Assembly (NCBI RefSeq): GCF_001186125.1 | Contig: NW_014040450.1 | Location: forward strand, 86,419 to 123,557 | Direction of reading: 5' to 3' | DNA: 37,139 nucleotides | From: Sphaeroforma arctica JP610 | Lineage: Eukaryota; Opisthokonta; Ichthyosporea; Ichthyophonida | In this document: positions 29,701 to 31,223 of the stretch, one piece after another | How positions within the stretch are numbered: position 1 is the first letter of the stretch | Layout of the letters: each line of letters starts with the position of its first letter | Notes under the pieces: model-generated | Databases searched by the model: none | What the model saw: only the letters and a program-made list of their open reading frames with translations | What the model was told of the DNA's origin: nothing | Made by a program: the position numbers and the translations under genes

Positions 29701-30370
29701 CTACCGTCCCGTAGTCTAAGATCCATCGCGCTTTGCCTGTGTTGCCCTTTGCGAGTTGGGGTCCTAACCCGTTGATCGTACTATACATAGCCGGCTTGAG
29801 CAGCTCGATTTGTCACACCATGTCATCTCCGATGCCGACATTGCACCACTCCAGTACTGTGTAAAGGCAGTGTGTGATGGGCATAGTGTGCTGACGAAGT
29901 TGGATTTGTCCTTTGCGACCCGATTAGGCCCTTGTGACGGGTATGTGGTGCGACCAATTTCCGATTATTGGTTCGTCTACTTTCGGGTGCCTTACACTTT
30001 GGTCCCGTCTATGGACAGGTGTACTGTGTATCTGCATGGCTCACTTCTTTGTGGTTGGTGCCTGTGTTCTTGAATTCGACTAGTAGTCCTGTTAAATTAT
30101 CTTTGTCTCGATTTGCGGAAGAATTTGGAAACGACCATGTATCTACCTTTTCACATACATAGCAGTTGCACACAAACTAGGAACACGCTCGTTGTCATTG
30201 CATTGATCGGTGCTTCTTGGTTCGGCCATTCATAGCATACTGATTTTACATGTTTTACTGATAGGATCGACGAGCTTCTCATCGCCCACGACAAGCTGGC
30301 CAGCCTTGAAATAGTTGCCAGGGGTATGCGAATGGGACGTCAAACAGTCCCCTTACAGGCCGGAGCGTGA
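1345..30370 (+). CDS. TONSL: TONSL (Tonsoku-like) ortholog, 31 exons seen, 5' end outside window
   Basis: Spliced coding region with exons at 1345-1458, 2479-2705, 3549-3691, 4437-4508, 4836-4870, 5347-5445 (start unsure), 6713-6846, 8528-8708, 8966-9070, 9883-9975, 11010-11057, 11740-11814, 12232-12303, 13248-13414, 14005-14077, 16062-16145, 16849-17066, 18101-18223, 18596-18773, 19523-20987, 21588-21759, 22273-22457, 23243-23422, 24177-24307, 25004-25284, 26490-26583, 27247-27391, 28531-28785, 29389-29476, 29791-29940, 30265-30370. Seen: TPR helices, then ankyrin motifs [13 protein letters not shown] and [12 protein letters not shown], an acidic region, a UBL-like segment and LxxLxLS-type LRRs. 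That order is specific to TONSL (human 1,378 aa). Known for the family: TONSL pairs with MMS22L, binds H3-H4 with unmethylated H4K20 on new chromatin, and promotes RAD51 loading at stalled forks in the nucleus. The product is longer than the human one, mainly because of exon 20. Splice sites are GT-AG and phases agree except at exon 5/6. The start codon lies upstream of the window. Confidence 0.93.
1459..1735 (+). repeat. About 31-bp tandem array copying the exon 1 donor junction
   Basis: Eight or nine diverged copies of GTACCTGGACAG-GTAGGATATATCTTTAT. The unit consists of the last exonic bases of exon 1 (GTACCTGGATAG) followed by its donor (gtagga), so each copy rebuilds a consensus-like 5' splice site. 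Using a copy downstream would add an immediate in-frame TAG. Confidence 0.92.
1736..2478 (+). other. Rest of intron 1
   Basis: I see no exon or repeat array here. It ends in a C-rich tract (about 2453-2474) that serves as the polypyrimidine tract of the exon 2 acceptor. Confidence 0.6.
2479..2705 (+). CDS. TONSL: TONSL exon 2: TPR
   Basis: Acceptor ccgcag|A, donor AACG|gtgtga. AG plus A completes Arg, then [20 protein letters not shown] follows. This matches human [20 protein letters not shown], and further on [10 protein letters not shown] matches human RTRLYLNLGL. The exon ends in phase 1 after DSARTTRN. The tail between [12 protein letters not shown] and the donor is low in complexity and hydrophilic. 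Confidence 0.9.
2958..3058 (+). repeat. About 25-bp tandem repeat in intron 2, 4 copies
   Basis: Copies of TTTAACTATATAACTGACACACTC. Flanking intron sequence at 2706-2957 and 3059-3282 shows nothing recognisable. Confidence 0.9.
3283..3548 (+). repeat. 12-bp minisatellite ending in the exon 3 acceptor
   Basis: About 22 copies of TAACTGTGTCAC or variants (CCAACTGTGTCAC, ACTATGTCAT). Each unit has a CTAAC branch-point-like core. In the last unit GTGTCAC reads GTGTCAG, and that AG is the 3' splice site of exon 3. Confidence 0.95.
3549..3691 (+). CDS. TONSL: TONSL exon 3: TPR
   Basis: Starts with 2 nt (GT) completing Gly with the G left by exon 2, then [20 protein letters not shown] and [18 protein letters not shown]. 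It corresponds to human RCLEGARECAHTMRKRF and VIAQVLQDLGDFLAAKRAL. Donor AATG|gtatgg, phase 0. Confidence 0.9.
3692..3755 (+). repeat. GTATGG-type short repeat starting at the exon 3 donor
   Basis: Iterations of GTATGGTATTGTATGG beginning with the donor GTATGG itself, so several copies of the 5' splice-site hexamer lie downstream. The rest of the intron up to 4097 shows nothing recognisable. Confidence 0.85.
4098..4436 (+). repeat. 42-bp tandem array running into the exon 4 acceptor
   Basis: About eight copies of a 42-bp unit containing CATCACAGAGTTTACATCAC and AATGTTGTCACCACAACGGC. As 42 is divisible by 3, two frames stay open, which is not evidence of coding. The array ends at CACATCACAACTAG, the acceptor of exon 4. 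Confidence 0.93.
4437..4508 (+). CDS. TONSL: TONSL exon 4: TPR helix
   Basis: Acceptor caactag|TTT, donor CAT|gtaaag, phase 0 on both sides. Reads [20 protein letters not shown] then MVGH. It continues the TPR opened by DEAKAM in exon 3 and matches human [20 protein letters not shown]. Confidence 0.88.
4667..4726 (+). repeat. Interstitial telomere-like tract (CCCTAAA strand)
   Basis: Degenerate run including AACCCTGAACCCTTAAATC, CCCCTAAACCCTAAAACTC and AAACCCTAAATCCC in intron 4. It is the second longest of the TTTAGGG-type tracts in this gene. Confidence 0.85.
4836..4870 (+). CDS. TONSL: TONSL exon 5 (35 nt): TPR helix
   Basis: Acceptor tctgtag|TAC, donor CTGAG|gtgaga. Reads [11 protein letters not shown] plus 2 nt (AG), in phase with exon 4. 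The donor is strong. Its phase-2 end does not match the phase-0 start of the best exon 6 model. Confidence 0.7.
5251..5287 (+). repeat. (TG)n microsatellite in intron 5
   Basis: About 18 TG units (CTCTCTC then TGTGTG). The remaining intron 5 sequence (4871-5250) shows no exon I can support. Confidence 0.9.
5347..5445 (+). CDS. TONSL: TONSL exon 6 (left boundary uncertain)
   Basis: Open frame [19 protein letters not shown] then [14 protein letters not shown], donor CAG|gtatgt in phase 0, which fits exon 7. With acceptor gtccag at 5341-5346 it starts in phase 0, whereas exon 5 needs a 1-nt start. Alternatives are an acceptor at GATAG (starting C GAG GAG, phase-compatible), a missed small exon between 4870 and 5346, or a sequence error. 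Confidence 0.65.
5502..5925 (+). repeat. 52-bp tandem array, about 8 copies (intron 6)
   Basis: Unit contains GTCGCATATTCAATTGGTAC, then GTATCGAAGTACACACTGTG and CTCTGTGAGTAT; successive copies start at 5554, 5606 and so on. Long ORFs on both strands here come from the repeat. Confidence 0.95.
5968..6050 (+). repeat. Two interstitial TTTAGGG-like tracts (intron 6)
   Basis: TTTGGGGTTTAGGGTTTTG near 5966 and GGGGTTTAAAGGCTTTAGGG near 6024. The stretch 6051-6359 that follows shows nothing recognisable. Confidence 0.75.
6360..6712 (+). repeat. 33-bp pyrimidine-rich array ending in the exon 7 acceptor
   Basis: About ten copies of CACCAATCCACCCCCTATCA plus CACCCTTCTCAAC. The last copy reads CCCCTGTCGCAG, supplying both the polypyrimidine tract and the AG of exon 7. 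Earlier copies have CTGTCGCAC or CTATCACAC at the same place. Confidence 0.95.
6713..6846 (+). CDS. TONSL: TONSL exon 7: TPR region
   Basis: Phase 0 start [20 protein letters not shown], ending [10 protein letters not shown] plus CG of an Arg codon; donor CG|gtatgg. Joined to exon 8 it reads THER-YGDMLA, corresponding to the human LGDLFSKAGD region. Confidence 0.88.
6905..7405 (+). repeat. About 85-95-bp tandem array, 6 copies (intron 7)
   Basis: Copies of TAGTGCTAATGGGTCTCATT and GTGTAGAGTGTGTTTGATAG begin near 6906, 6999, 7092, 7176, 7262 and 7347. I tested the last copy as an exon; no phase fits exons 7 and 8. Confidence 0.9.
7543..7569 (+). repeat. Interstitial TTTAGGG-like tract (intron 7)
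   Basis: ATTTTAGGGTTTTAGGG followed by TTAGGGTTAG. Confidence 0.8.
7676..7960 (+). repeat. 140-bp direct duplication (intron 7)
   Basis: TCTAGTACTGTGTGCATGTA starts at 7681 and again at 7821, and the similarity continues through ACGCATGCCTTAGAAGCACC and GTTCGGTACTATGG. The flanks 7406-7542 and 7961-8240 show no exon. Confidence 0.92.
8241..8527 (+). repeat. 73-74-bp tandem array carrying copies of the exon 8 acceptor
   Basis: GCAACATGTCACACCCCC starts at 8242, 8314, 8387 and 8461. Units end in CATTGCTGTGTAG-GTAC. The last such junction, TGCTGTGTAG|GTACGGTGACATG, is the true acceptor of exon 8; the earlier copies TAG|GTACATGCAACATG resemble it. Confidence 0.93.
8528..8708 (+). CDS. TONSL: TONSL exon 8: TPR
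   Basis: G completes Arg, then [40 protein letters not shown] and THCELE. Donor GAG|gtgcgt, phase 0. The helix pair matches human [20 protein letters not shown] in pattern. Confidence 0.92.
8709..8835 (+). repeat. CGTGAACGTGTGAG repeat after the exon 8 donor
   Basis: Four copies of ACGTGAACGTGTGAG spaced 30-40 bp. Intron 8 then ends in a TA-rich stretch and acceptor gctgcag. Confidence 0.8.
8966..9070 (+). CDS. TONSL: TONSL exon 9: TPR
   Basis: Acceptor gctgcag|CAA, donor CAT|gtaagt, phase 0 on both sides. Reads [20 protein letters not shown] then [15 protein letters not shown]. Confidence 0.9.
9055..9140 (+). repeat. Duplicated exon 9 end plus donor
   Basis: AACGCTCCTTCAACAT|gtaagtgg at 9055 recurs as AACGCTCCTTCAACAT|gtgaatgg at 9119, separated by a TA run. 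Sixteen exonic bases and about 25 intronic bases are copied. Confidence 0.92.
9240..9298 (+). repeat. Interstitial CCCTAAA tract (intron 9)
   Basis: CTAAACCCCAAACCCTAAAC, then CGACCCTAAACCCTAAACC and TTAAACCCCG. A shorter CCCTAAACCCTAGAACCCTA lies at about 9528-9548. Positions 9299-9660 otherwise show nothing. Confidence 0.85.
9660..9882 (+). repeat. 43-bp tandem array, 5 copies, running into the exon 10 acceptor
   Basis: CTCAGCCACCACGTGGTCTC repeats at 9666, 9709, 9752, 9795 and 9838, each with ATGTACTGTATCTTTAAACG. The last copy continues as CTGTATCTTCGGTGTCACAG, the acceptor of exon 10. Confidence 0.95.
9883..9975 (+). CDS. TONSL: TONSL exon 10: last TPR helix
   Basis: Phase 0 on both sides; [20 protein letters not shown] then [11 protein letters not shown]; donor GAG|gtgggt. 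The helical sequence lies at the end of the TPR array. Confidence 0.87.
9976..11009 (+). other. Intron 10, no repeats or exons recognised
   Basis: A plus-strand ORF (10353-10769) and a minus-strand ORF overlap here but look like chance frames: no recognisable domain and no compatible splice phase. A T8 tract near 10832 is the only notable composition. Confidence 0.55.
11010..11057 (+). CDS. TONSL: TONSL exon 11 (48 nt): acidic linker
   Basis: Acceptor actgtag|GAG, donor AAC|gtaggt, phase 0. Reads [16 protein letters not shown], matching the acidic stretch between the TPR and ankyrin domains in human TONSL. Confidence 0.82.
11058..11420 (+). repeat. 42-bp tandem array after the exon 11 donor
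   Basis: Seven or so copies of TCACGCTATAGCCTATATG and TTGATGTATGGGATCC, starting within 20 nt of the donor. The 42-bp period keeps two long frames open (14-residue repeats); these are not genes. Confidence 0.95.
11560..11739 (+). repeat. About 103-bp duplication ending in the exon 12 acceptor
   Basis: CACTGTCCCATTGCATGTAT at about 11607 and CACTGTCCCATTGCATGTAC at about 11710, each preceded by CTCTCACTC-rich sequence. The second copy ends CCGCCTCACAG|GG, the exon 12 acceptor. Confidence 0.88.
11740..11814 (+). CDS. TONSL: TONSL exon 12: acidic linker
   Basis: Phase 0 on both sides. [20 protein letters not shown] then SEKIK; donor AAG|gtactg. Asp/Glu-rich like the human VAEDEDEEEE segment. 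Confidence 0.88.
12040..12205 (+). repeat. 45-bp tandem repeat, 4 copies (intron 12)
   Basis: Copies of ATTCATAGTATTAGTATTCT, ATGAATTAATTATAATATC and AGAGCA, just upstream of exon 13. Confidence 0.92.
12232..12303 (+). CDS. TONSL: TONSL exon 13: entry to ankyrin domain
   Basis: Acceptor cataatag|GAG, donor GAG|gtaggt, phase 0. [16 protein letters not shown] then [20 protein letters not shown] in the next exon matches human NRRNDMGETLLH almost residue for residue. Confidence 0.92.
12304..12895 (+). repeat. 41-43-bp tandem array, about 13 copies (intron 13)
   Basis: Copies of CATCTAAGTATCCGTTTAAA and GTCCTCAATTTCTATTGGAA begin 12 nt after the exon 13 donor and run about 590 bp. Sequence 12896-13079 shows nothing. 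Confidence 0.96.
13080..13247 (+). repeat. 56-bp tandem repeat, 3 copies, ending in the exon 14 acceptor
   Basis: CCGTACACATATATAATCC starts at 13091 and 13147, and a variant (CGTACACATATATAATCC) near 13204. The copies end CAACACGCAC; only the last is followed by AG (ACACGCACAG) and is the exon 14 acceptor. Confidence 0.92.
13248..13414 (+). CDS. TONSL: TONSL exon 14: ankyrin repeats 1-2
   Basis: Reads [19 protein letters not shown], then [20 protein letters not shown] and LSLLLETP plus GG. The ankyrin TPLH-type turns are clear. Asp (YDFMGW), Trp, Glu (IHEA) and Asn (ANHG) fall at the sites human TONSL uses to hold H4K20 (from memory D559, W563, E568, N571). Donor CCTGG|gtatgt, phase 2. Confidence 0.96.
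13391..13625 (+). repeat. Duplicated exon 14 end plus donor
   Basis: GAGCTTGTTGCTGGAGACGC followed by CTGG|gtatgtgcatgatgct occurs at 13391 and again, identical, at 13465 (period 74). Two further copies lack the exon part (TTGTGCATGATGCTTAGACG). Use of the second donor would add an in-frame TGA. The rest of intron 14 shows nothing but a short CCCTTAAACCC near 13970. Confidence 0.95.
14005..14077 (+). CDS. TONSL: TONSL exon 15: ankyrin repeat 3
   Basis: C completes Gly, then [20 protein letters not shown] and AMNG. Human has GITPLHDALNCGH at this place; the Asp of LHDA is the site equivalent to human D604. Donor GGG|gtactg, phase 0. Confidence 0.94.
14078..14705 (+). repeat. GT-rich degenerate tandem array (intron 15)
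   Basis: About 70-bp units such as GTGCATGTGTGTTCATTTATC and TCTGTGTCTGTGTGTGTTG with TGATTTTTATCTTTGTCTTC begin within 20 nt of the exon 15 donor. A 290-residue open frame (14238-15110) runs through it and the following microsatellite and is not credible as a gene. Confidence 0.9.
14938..15200 (+). repeat. TA, TG and GTAT microsatellites (intron 15)
   Basis: TA runs (about 14943-15000 and 15055-15080), a TG run (15000-15033) and repeated GTATGTATGTAT blocks with GTACACG inserts. 15201-15545 shows only a small repeat AAGTAGTATTCAATATATAA near 15308-15380. Confidence 0.93.
15546..15990 (+). repeat. 73-bp tandem array, 6 copies (intron 15)
   Basis: TATCTACCACCTATATCCCA, then GTATATATGATATCTCCACC and CCCAGTAGACATTACACT; copies start at 15553, 15626 and onward at 73-bp spacing. 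It ends about 70 bp before exon 16. Confidence 0.95.
16062..16145 (+). CDS. TONSL: TONSL exon 16: ankyrin, last helices
   Basis: Phase 0 on both sides. [20 protein letters not shown] then DRKKQRPL; matches human [25 protein letters not shown]. The RPL end corresponds to SPLETL. Donor CTG|gtaaac. Confidence 0.94.
16146..16446 (+). repeat. 59-bp tandem array starting at the exon 16 donor
   Basis: Five copies of CGTGTACGGCTTTTGTTGAA, CCGCAGCTTGATAGCTTATT and CGGTTGAATAGGTGATGAG. The first copy starts 5 nt after the donor (gtaaaCGTGTACGACTTTTG). Confidence 0.95.
16595..16848 (+). repeat. Telomere-like tract and a 60-bp duplication (intron 16)
   Basis: AAAACCCAAAAACCCTAAAC at about 16607. GCACATACTGGAGATGATCC at about 16722 recurs as GCACATACTGAAGATGATCC at about 16780, followed by CATCTGATACGTCTCATGCT in both; the second copy runs to the exon 17 acceptor (ctgcccag). 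Confidence 0.85.
16849..17066 (+). CDS. TONSL: TONSL exon 17: post-ankyrin linker
   Basis: [20 protein letters not shown] helix, then [20 protein letters not shown] and [14 protein letters not shown] plus AA. The start resembles human TRQKARAMEMLLQAAASG (helix after the last ankyrin). Donor ACAAA|gtatgt, phase 2. Confidence 0.9.
17195..17315 (+). repeat. 29-bp tandem repeat (intron 17)
   Basis: Four copies of GTGTGGGATCAAAGCATGCG CGTGGCT. After it, 17316-17940 shows no exon; a TA run lies at 17950-17975. Confidence 0.9.
18101..18223 (+). CDS. TONSL: TONSL exon 18: acidic segment
   Basis: A completes Lys, then [20 protein letters not shown] and [20 protein letters not shown], ending in AG. 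Strongly acidic, with Ser-Asp/Glu pairs typical of CK2 sites (inference). Donor ACAG|gtgtgt, phase 2. Confidence 0.9.
18245..18475 (+). repeat. TA, TTTA and TG microsatellites (intron 18)
   Basis: TA-rich run 18245-18370 with TATTTATATTTATA blocks, then a TG run about 18425-18470. Confidence 0.93.
18596..18773 (+). CDS. TONSL: TONSL exon 19: acidic, disordered
   Basis: Acceptor gacacag|A completes Arg (the nearer CGCAG would give a stop). Then [20 protein letters not shown] and [16 protein letters not shown]. Donor GAG|gtaggg, phase 0. Confidence 0.87.
19195..19495 (+). repeat. About 29-bp tandem array, about 10 copies (intron 19)
   Basis: CACTCCAGTATAAGCTTATC with CCGTCTTAC; contains repeated CAG and pyrimidines just upstream of the exon 20 acceptor. 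18774-19194 holds no recognisable feature. Confidence 0.94.
19523..20987 (+). CDS. TONSL: TONSL exon 20 (1,465 nt): long disordered region
   Basis: A 488-codon open exon, phase 0 to 1, acceptor tcatcag|CAG and donor GCAG|gtgtgt. Rich in His, Ser, Arg, Gly and Asn, with His-Thr and His-Ala runs ([32 protein letters not shown]), [11 protein letters not shown] and basic RRKKRRQQ. It sits where human TONSL has a shorter Ser/Arg-rich disordered region. VVVISSDTD at 20741-20767 fits a SUMO-interacting motif. It ends [17 protein letters not shown]. The acceptor could be 3 nt further on (CAGCAG). Confidence 0.88.
20988..21587 (+). repeat. Intron 20: microsatellites and assembly gap
   Basis: A run of 20 N at 21081-21100, followed by TG and TA runs, repeats of TAAATGTAAATATA, TGGGTC and GTCTGTC blocks, and a long TA run at about 21474-21530. 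True intron length is unknown because of the gap. Confidence 0.9.
21588..21759 (+). CDS. TONSL: TONSL exon 21: start of UBL-like fold
   Basis: TA completes Val with G from exon 20, then [14 protein letters not shown] and [20 protein letters not shown]. The strand LALRVRI matches human IRVRVQV at the UBL start. Donor ACCAC|gtgagt, phase 2. Confidence 0.9.
21760..22272 (+). other. Intron 21
   Basis: Nothing recognisable apart from short repeats of GTTACATGTAGATATGACATG near 21935-22030. T8 tracts at about 22219-22241 precede the acceptor tgccccag. Confidence 0.55.
22273..22457 (+). CDS. TONSL: TONSL exon 22: UBL core
   Basis: C completes Thr, then [20 protein letters not shown] (loop and helix), [20 protein letters not shown] and [12 protein letters not shown]. 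This matches the human order SVAWLAEQAAQRY, LPRLTLRKEGALLAPQDLI. Donor AAAG|gtgtgt, phase 1. Confidence 0.91.
22458..23242 (+). other. Intron 22
   Basis: No exon or long array. It holds GTGTGTTATGTATG-type short repeats (22568-22680) and TA/TG microsatellites (about 23054-23165). Confidence 0.6.
23243..23422 (+). CDS. TONSL: TONSL exon 23: UBL exit and link to LRR
   Basis: GC completes Gly, then [40 protein letters not shown] and TTFLSQHP. Matches human [20 protein letters not shown]. Donor CCAG|gtgtgt, phase 1. Confidence 0.91.
23423..24176 (+). other. Intron 23
   Basis: Contains GGACACTTTGTTTAAGG twice and TTTAAGGGTTTAGG (a TTTAGGG-like tract) near 23530-23578. No exon seen. Confidence 0.6.
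24177..24307 (+). CDS. TONSL: TONSL exon 24: first LRR segment
   Basis: CG completes Ala, then [20 protein letters not shown] and [23 protein letters not shown]. Donor CTG|gtatgt, phase 0. Family match is weaker than for its neighbours, but phases and splice sites agree on both sides. Confidence 0.8.
24308..25003 (+). other. Intron 24
   Basis: A candidate frame after GATTGAAG at 24650 ([13 protein letters not shown]) has no usable donor in phase. A CT microsatellite lies at 24953-24975. Exons 24 and 25 join in phase without anything in between. Confidence 0.6.
25004..25284 (+). CDS. TONSL: TONSL exon 25: LRR
   Basis: [20 protein letters not shown], then [20 protein letters not shown] and [19 protein letters not shown]. 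These are LRRs of the ribonuclease-inhibitor type ([15 protein letters not shown]), matching human LRELRLAGNRLGDKCV and LALLDLSSNHLGPEG. Donor ACTTT|gtatgt, phase 2. Confidence 0.94.
25355..25600 (+). repeat. About 58-bp tandem repeat (intron 25)
   Basis: Copies of GTTGCTAGGGACCAGGTGCA with TAAGAATGGTCTAATGCTGC. The GTTGCTAGGGACT core is also the core of the separate array in intron 27. Confidence 0.85.
25938..25980 (+). repeat. Interstitial TTTAGGG tract (intron 25)
   Basis: TTTCAGGGTTTAGGGTTTTA, then TTTGGTTTAGGGTTTCGG. Confidence 0.82.
26090..26489 (+). repeat. Degenerate 60-100-bp repeats (intron 25)
   Basis: Recurring elements TTACGCCTATGTGTATGCCT, ACATACCTCTACAAGATAC and ATAGCTTACACTTACGCC. 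The intron ends cccacag at exon 26. Confidence 0.7.
26490..26583 (+). CDS. TONSL: TONSL exon 26: LRR
   Basis: G completes Leu, then [20 protein letters not shown] and [22 protein letters not shown] is a consensus LRR strand and turn, like human LEELDLSMNPLGD. Donor ACG|gtatgg, phase 0. Confidence 0.92.
26640..26792 (+). repeat. AT-rich microsatellite block (intron 26)
   Basis: TTTTTATTTTTTATTTTT, ATTATATATTATTA and a long TA run (about 26738-26790). 26793-27246 shows nothing further. Confidence 0.9.
27247..27391 (+). CDS. TONSL: TONSL exon 27: LRR
   Basis: [20 protein letters not shown] and [18 protein letters not shown]. The spacing matches human LSTLRLQACGFG and LKTLSLSYNALG. Donor ATAG|gtatgt, phase 1. 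Confidence 0.92.
27719..28330 (+). repeat. 39-bp tandem array, about 16 copies (intron 27)
   Basis: Unit GGTTGCTAGGGACTCGTGAG plus GCTATTATAGAGGCCTTGT. As 39 is divisible by 3, frames of 117 and 103 residues with a 13-residue repeat stay open. The array lies inside an intron whose flanking exons join in phase. 27392-27718 and 28331-28530 show no exon. Confidence 0.96.
28531..28785 (+). CDS. TONSL: TONSL exon 28: LRR with disordered insert
   Basis: TG completes Val, then [10 protein letters not shown], a Ser/His/Pro-rich insert ([18 protein letters not shown]), and [27 protein letters not shown]. Human has LLHLELSSVAAGKGDS at this place. Donor TCAG|gtgggt, phase 1. Confidence 0.92.
28786..29388 (+). 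other. Intron 28
   Basis: Contains an approximate 95-bp duplication (about 29078-29160 and 29172-29260) sharing AGAATACTAG and GAAGTCACCGGTGACT, an A10 run at 29160-29169, and a TG run (29327-29350). Confidence 0.7.
29389..29476 (+). CDS. TONSL: TONSL exon 29: LRR
   Basis: GG completes Gly, then [20 protein letters not shown] and [18 protein letters not shown] matches human LAHLTLSANHLGD. Donor CAAG|gtgagt, phase 2. Confidence 0.93.
29477..29790 (+). other. Intron 29
   Basis: No exon, repeat array or other feature seen in this 314-nt intron. Confidence 0.6.
29791..29940 (+). CDS. TONSL: TONSL exon 30: LRR
   Basis: C completes Ser, then [50 protein letters not shown]. Two LRR strands (LEQLDLS, LTKLDLS), like human [21 protein letters not shown]. 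Donor ACGG|gtatgt, phase 2. Confidence 0.93.
29941..30264 (+). other. Intron 30
   Basis: The last intron, 324 nt. No repeat or exon seen; it ends in TTTTACTGATAG. Confidence 0.6.
30265..30370 (+). CDS. TONSL: TONSL exon 31: C-terminus and stop
   Basis: G completes Gly, then [34 protein letters not shown] and TGA at 30368-30370. It is shorter than the human tail, which continues past the last LRR to LFCRRH. Confidence 0.88.
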
Positions 30371-30430
30371 AAGTAGGTTCCCATAAACTTAATCCATAGT
30401 AACTTAGTAAATAAATTTAGAATATAAAGT
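30371..30430 (+). promoter_or_regulatory. TONSL 3' UTR with AATAAA polyadenylation signal
   Basis: AATAAA at 30410-30415, 40 nt after the stop. It is the only canonical hexamer close downstream. The short distance to the tRNA-like locus at 30522 implies a very short 3' UTR. Confidence 0.6.
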
Positions 30431-30532
30431 CTCGCGAAGTATTTTACAGTTTACTGTGCCCGCCTTTTAATAGGCTTAGATGTGTGGCAATACCCGTTTG
30501 TGTCATCTGAGTTTCGACTCTGGTTGTGAATT

Positions 30533-30621
30533 CCGCAATATCTTCGGATGCGCAGGTTCGAGTCCTGCACCTGTCATAAAATTTGCAGGTTGGCCGAGTG
30601 GTCTAAGGCGTTGTGTTTAGG
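30533..30621 (+). tRNA. Candidate circularly permuted tRNA-Leu(UAG) gene
   Basis: Seen: the 3' half (30533-30576) precedes the 5' half (30584-30621), 7 nt apart (taaaatt). The 3' half has C38, anticodon-stem strand CGCAA, variable arm TATCTTCGGATG, T arm with exact B box GGTTCGAGTCC (30556-30566), acceptor ACCTGTC and discriminator A. The 5' half has acceptor TGCAGGT, exact A box TGGCCGAGTGG (30591-30601), stem TTGTG and TTTAGG with anticodon TAG. Joining G37 (30621) to C38 (30533) gives loop TTTAGGC, the same as human tRNA-Leu-TAG. Leader GGTTGT (30522-30527) can pair with trailer ACAATC (30624-30629), and U32 can pair with A at -3 of the leader, as in the anticodon-intron pair. A T10 terminator follows. 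Weak points: U1-C72 mismatch and G2-U71 wobble. Alternative: two truncated tandem tRNA-Leu copies. Confidence 0.75.
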
Positions 30622-30631
30622 AAACAATCAA

Positions 30632-30641
30632 TTTTTTTTTT
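30632..30641 (+). terminator. Pol III T10 terminator of the permuted tRNA-Leu
   Basis: Ten T directly after the trailer, followed by G11 at 30642-30652. The T run after the 5' half, and no comparable T run after the 3' half, supports one transcript covering 3' half then 5' half. Confidence 0.75.
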
Positions 30642-30655
30642 GGGGGGGGGGGAAT

Positions 30656-30812
30656 GTTATAGGAGTCATATCATAGCCTTCTGAATTATACAGTAATAGG
30701 AGCCATATCATAGCCTTCTGAATTATACAGTAATAGGAGCCATATCATAGCCTTCTGAATTATACAGTTATAGGAGTCATATCATAGCCTTCTGAATTTA
30801 ATATACAGTTAT
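30656..30812 (+). repeat. 37-bp tandem repeat, 4 copies
   Basis: AGGAGYCATATCATAGCCTT plus CTGAATTATACAGTAAT, starting at 30661, 30698, 30735 and 30772. It lies directly downstream of the T10G11 tract. Confidence 0.96.
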
Positions 30813-31146
30813 TGGGGTATACCGCCTGTATCAGTCGTTCTGAGCGTCGCATATTGCGAAATGCATATTTTTAGCTTTGTCTTAGTGAAAGGCTCTAAAG
30901 TAGACAATACTCACCTCCGTATTAAAGAATTTGTTCGCAGACTTATCAGTAATACACCTCGAAGTTTGCTGCTGTAATCTGAAGTAAATAAACGAGTTCA
31001 TTGGATACACTGACAGCAAAGATTGTACCTTGACCTAATTGCTGTAATGAAACTTTTTTATAAACTCAACAATTATAATATCATGTTGTATAGCATTTCT
31101 GAATTAGACACTATTATTTACTTACATCCCCTTAAGTAAACTCACT
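30813..31146 (+). other. AT-rich intergenic stretch
   Basis: No ORF, RNA gene or repeat recognised. Base composition is clearly AT-richer than most of the TONSL introns outside their microsatellites. Confidence 0.5.
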
Positions 31147-31152
31147 AAAAAA
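31147..31152 (-). terminator. Pol III T6 terminator of tRNA-Gly
   Basis: Six T on the - strand directly after the discriminator base. Confidence 0.85.
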
Positions 31153-31223
31153 TCTCCAACACGGGAATCGAACCCATGGCAGATGAATGGAAATCATCTA
31201 TGTTACCACTACACCAGTTGGAC
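31153..31223 (-). tRNA. tRNA-Gly(UCC)
   Basis: On the - strand: acceptor GTCCAAC, D arm GTGTAGTGGTAACAT, anticodon arm GATGA-TTTCCAT-TCATC (anticodon TCC), T arm ATGGG-TTCGATT-CCCGT, acceptor GTTGGAG, discriminator A; 71 nt. The A box TGGTGTAGTGG and B box GGTTCGATTCC are good. All stems pair except G1-G72. No intron. Confidence 0.85.

Noticed and set aside
30533-30621. Two ordinary tandem tRNA-Leu genes
   Set aside because: Neither half is complete: upstream of 30533 there is no A box or D arm, and downstream of 30621 there is no variable or T arm before the T10 run. Two truncated pseudogenes remain the fallback reading.
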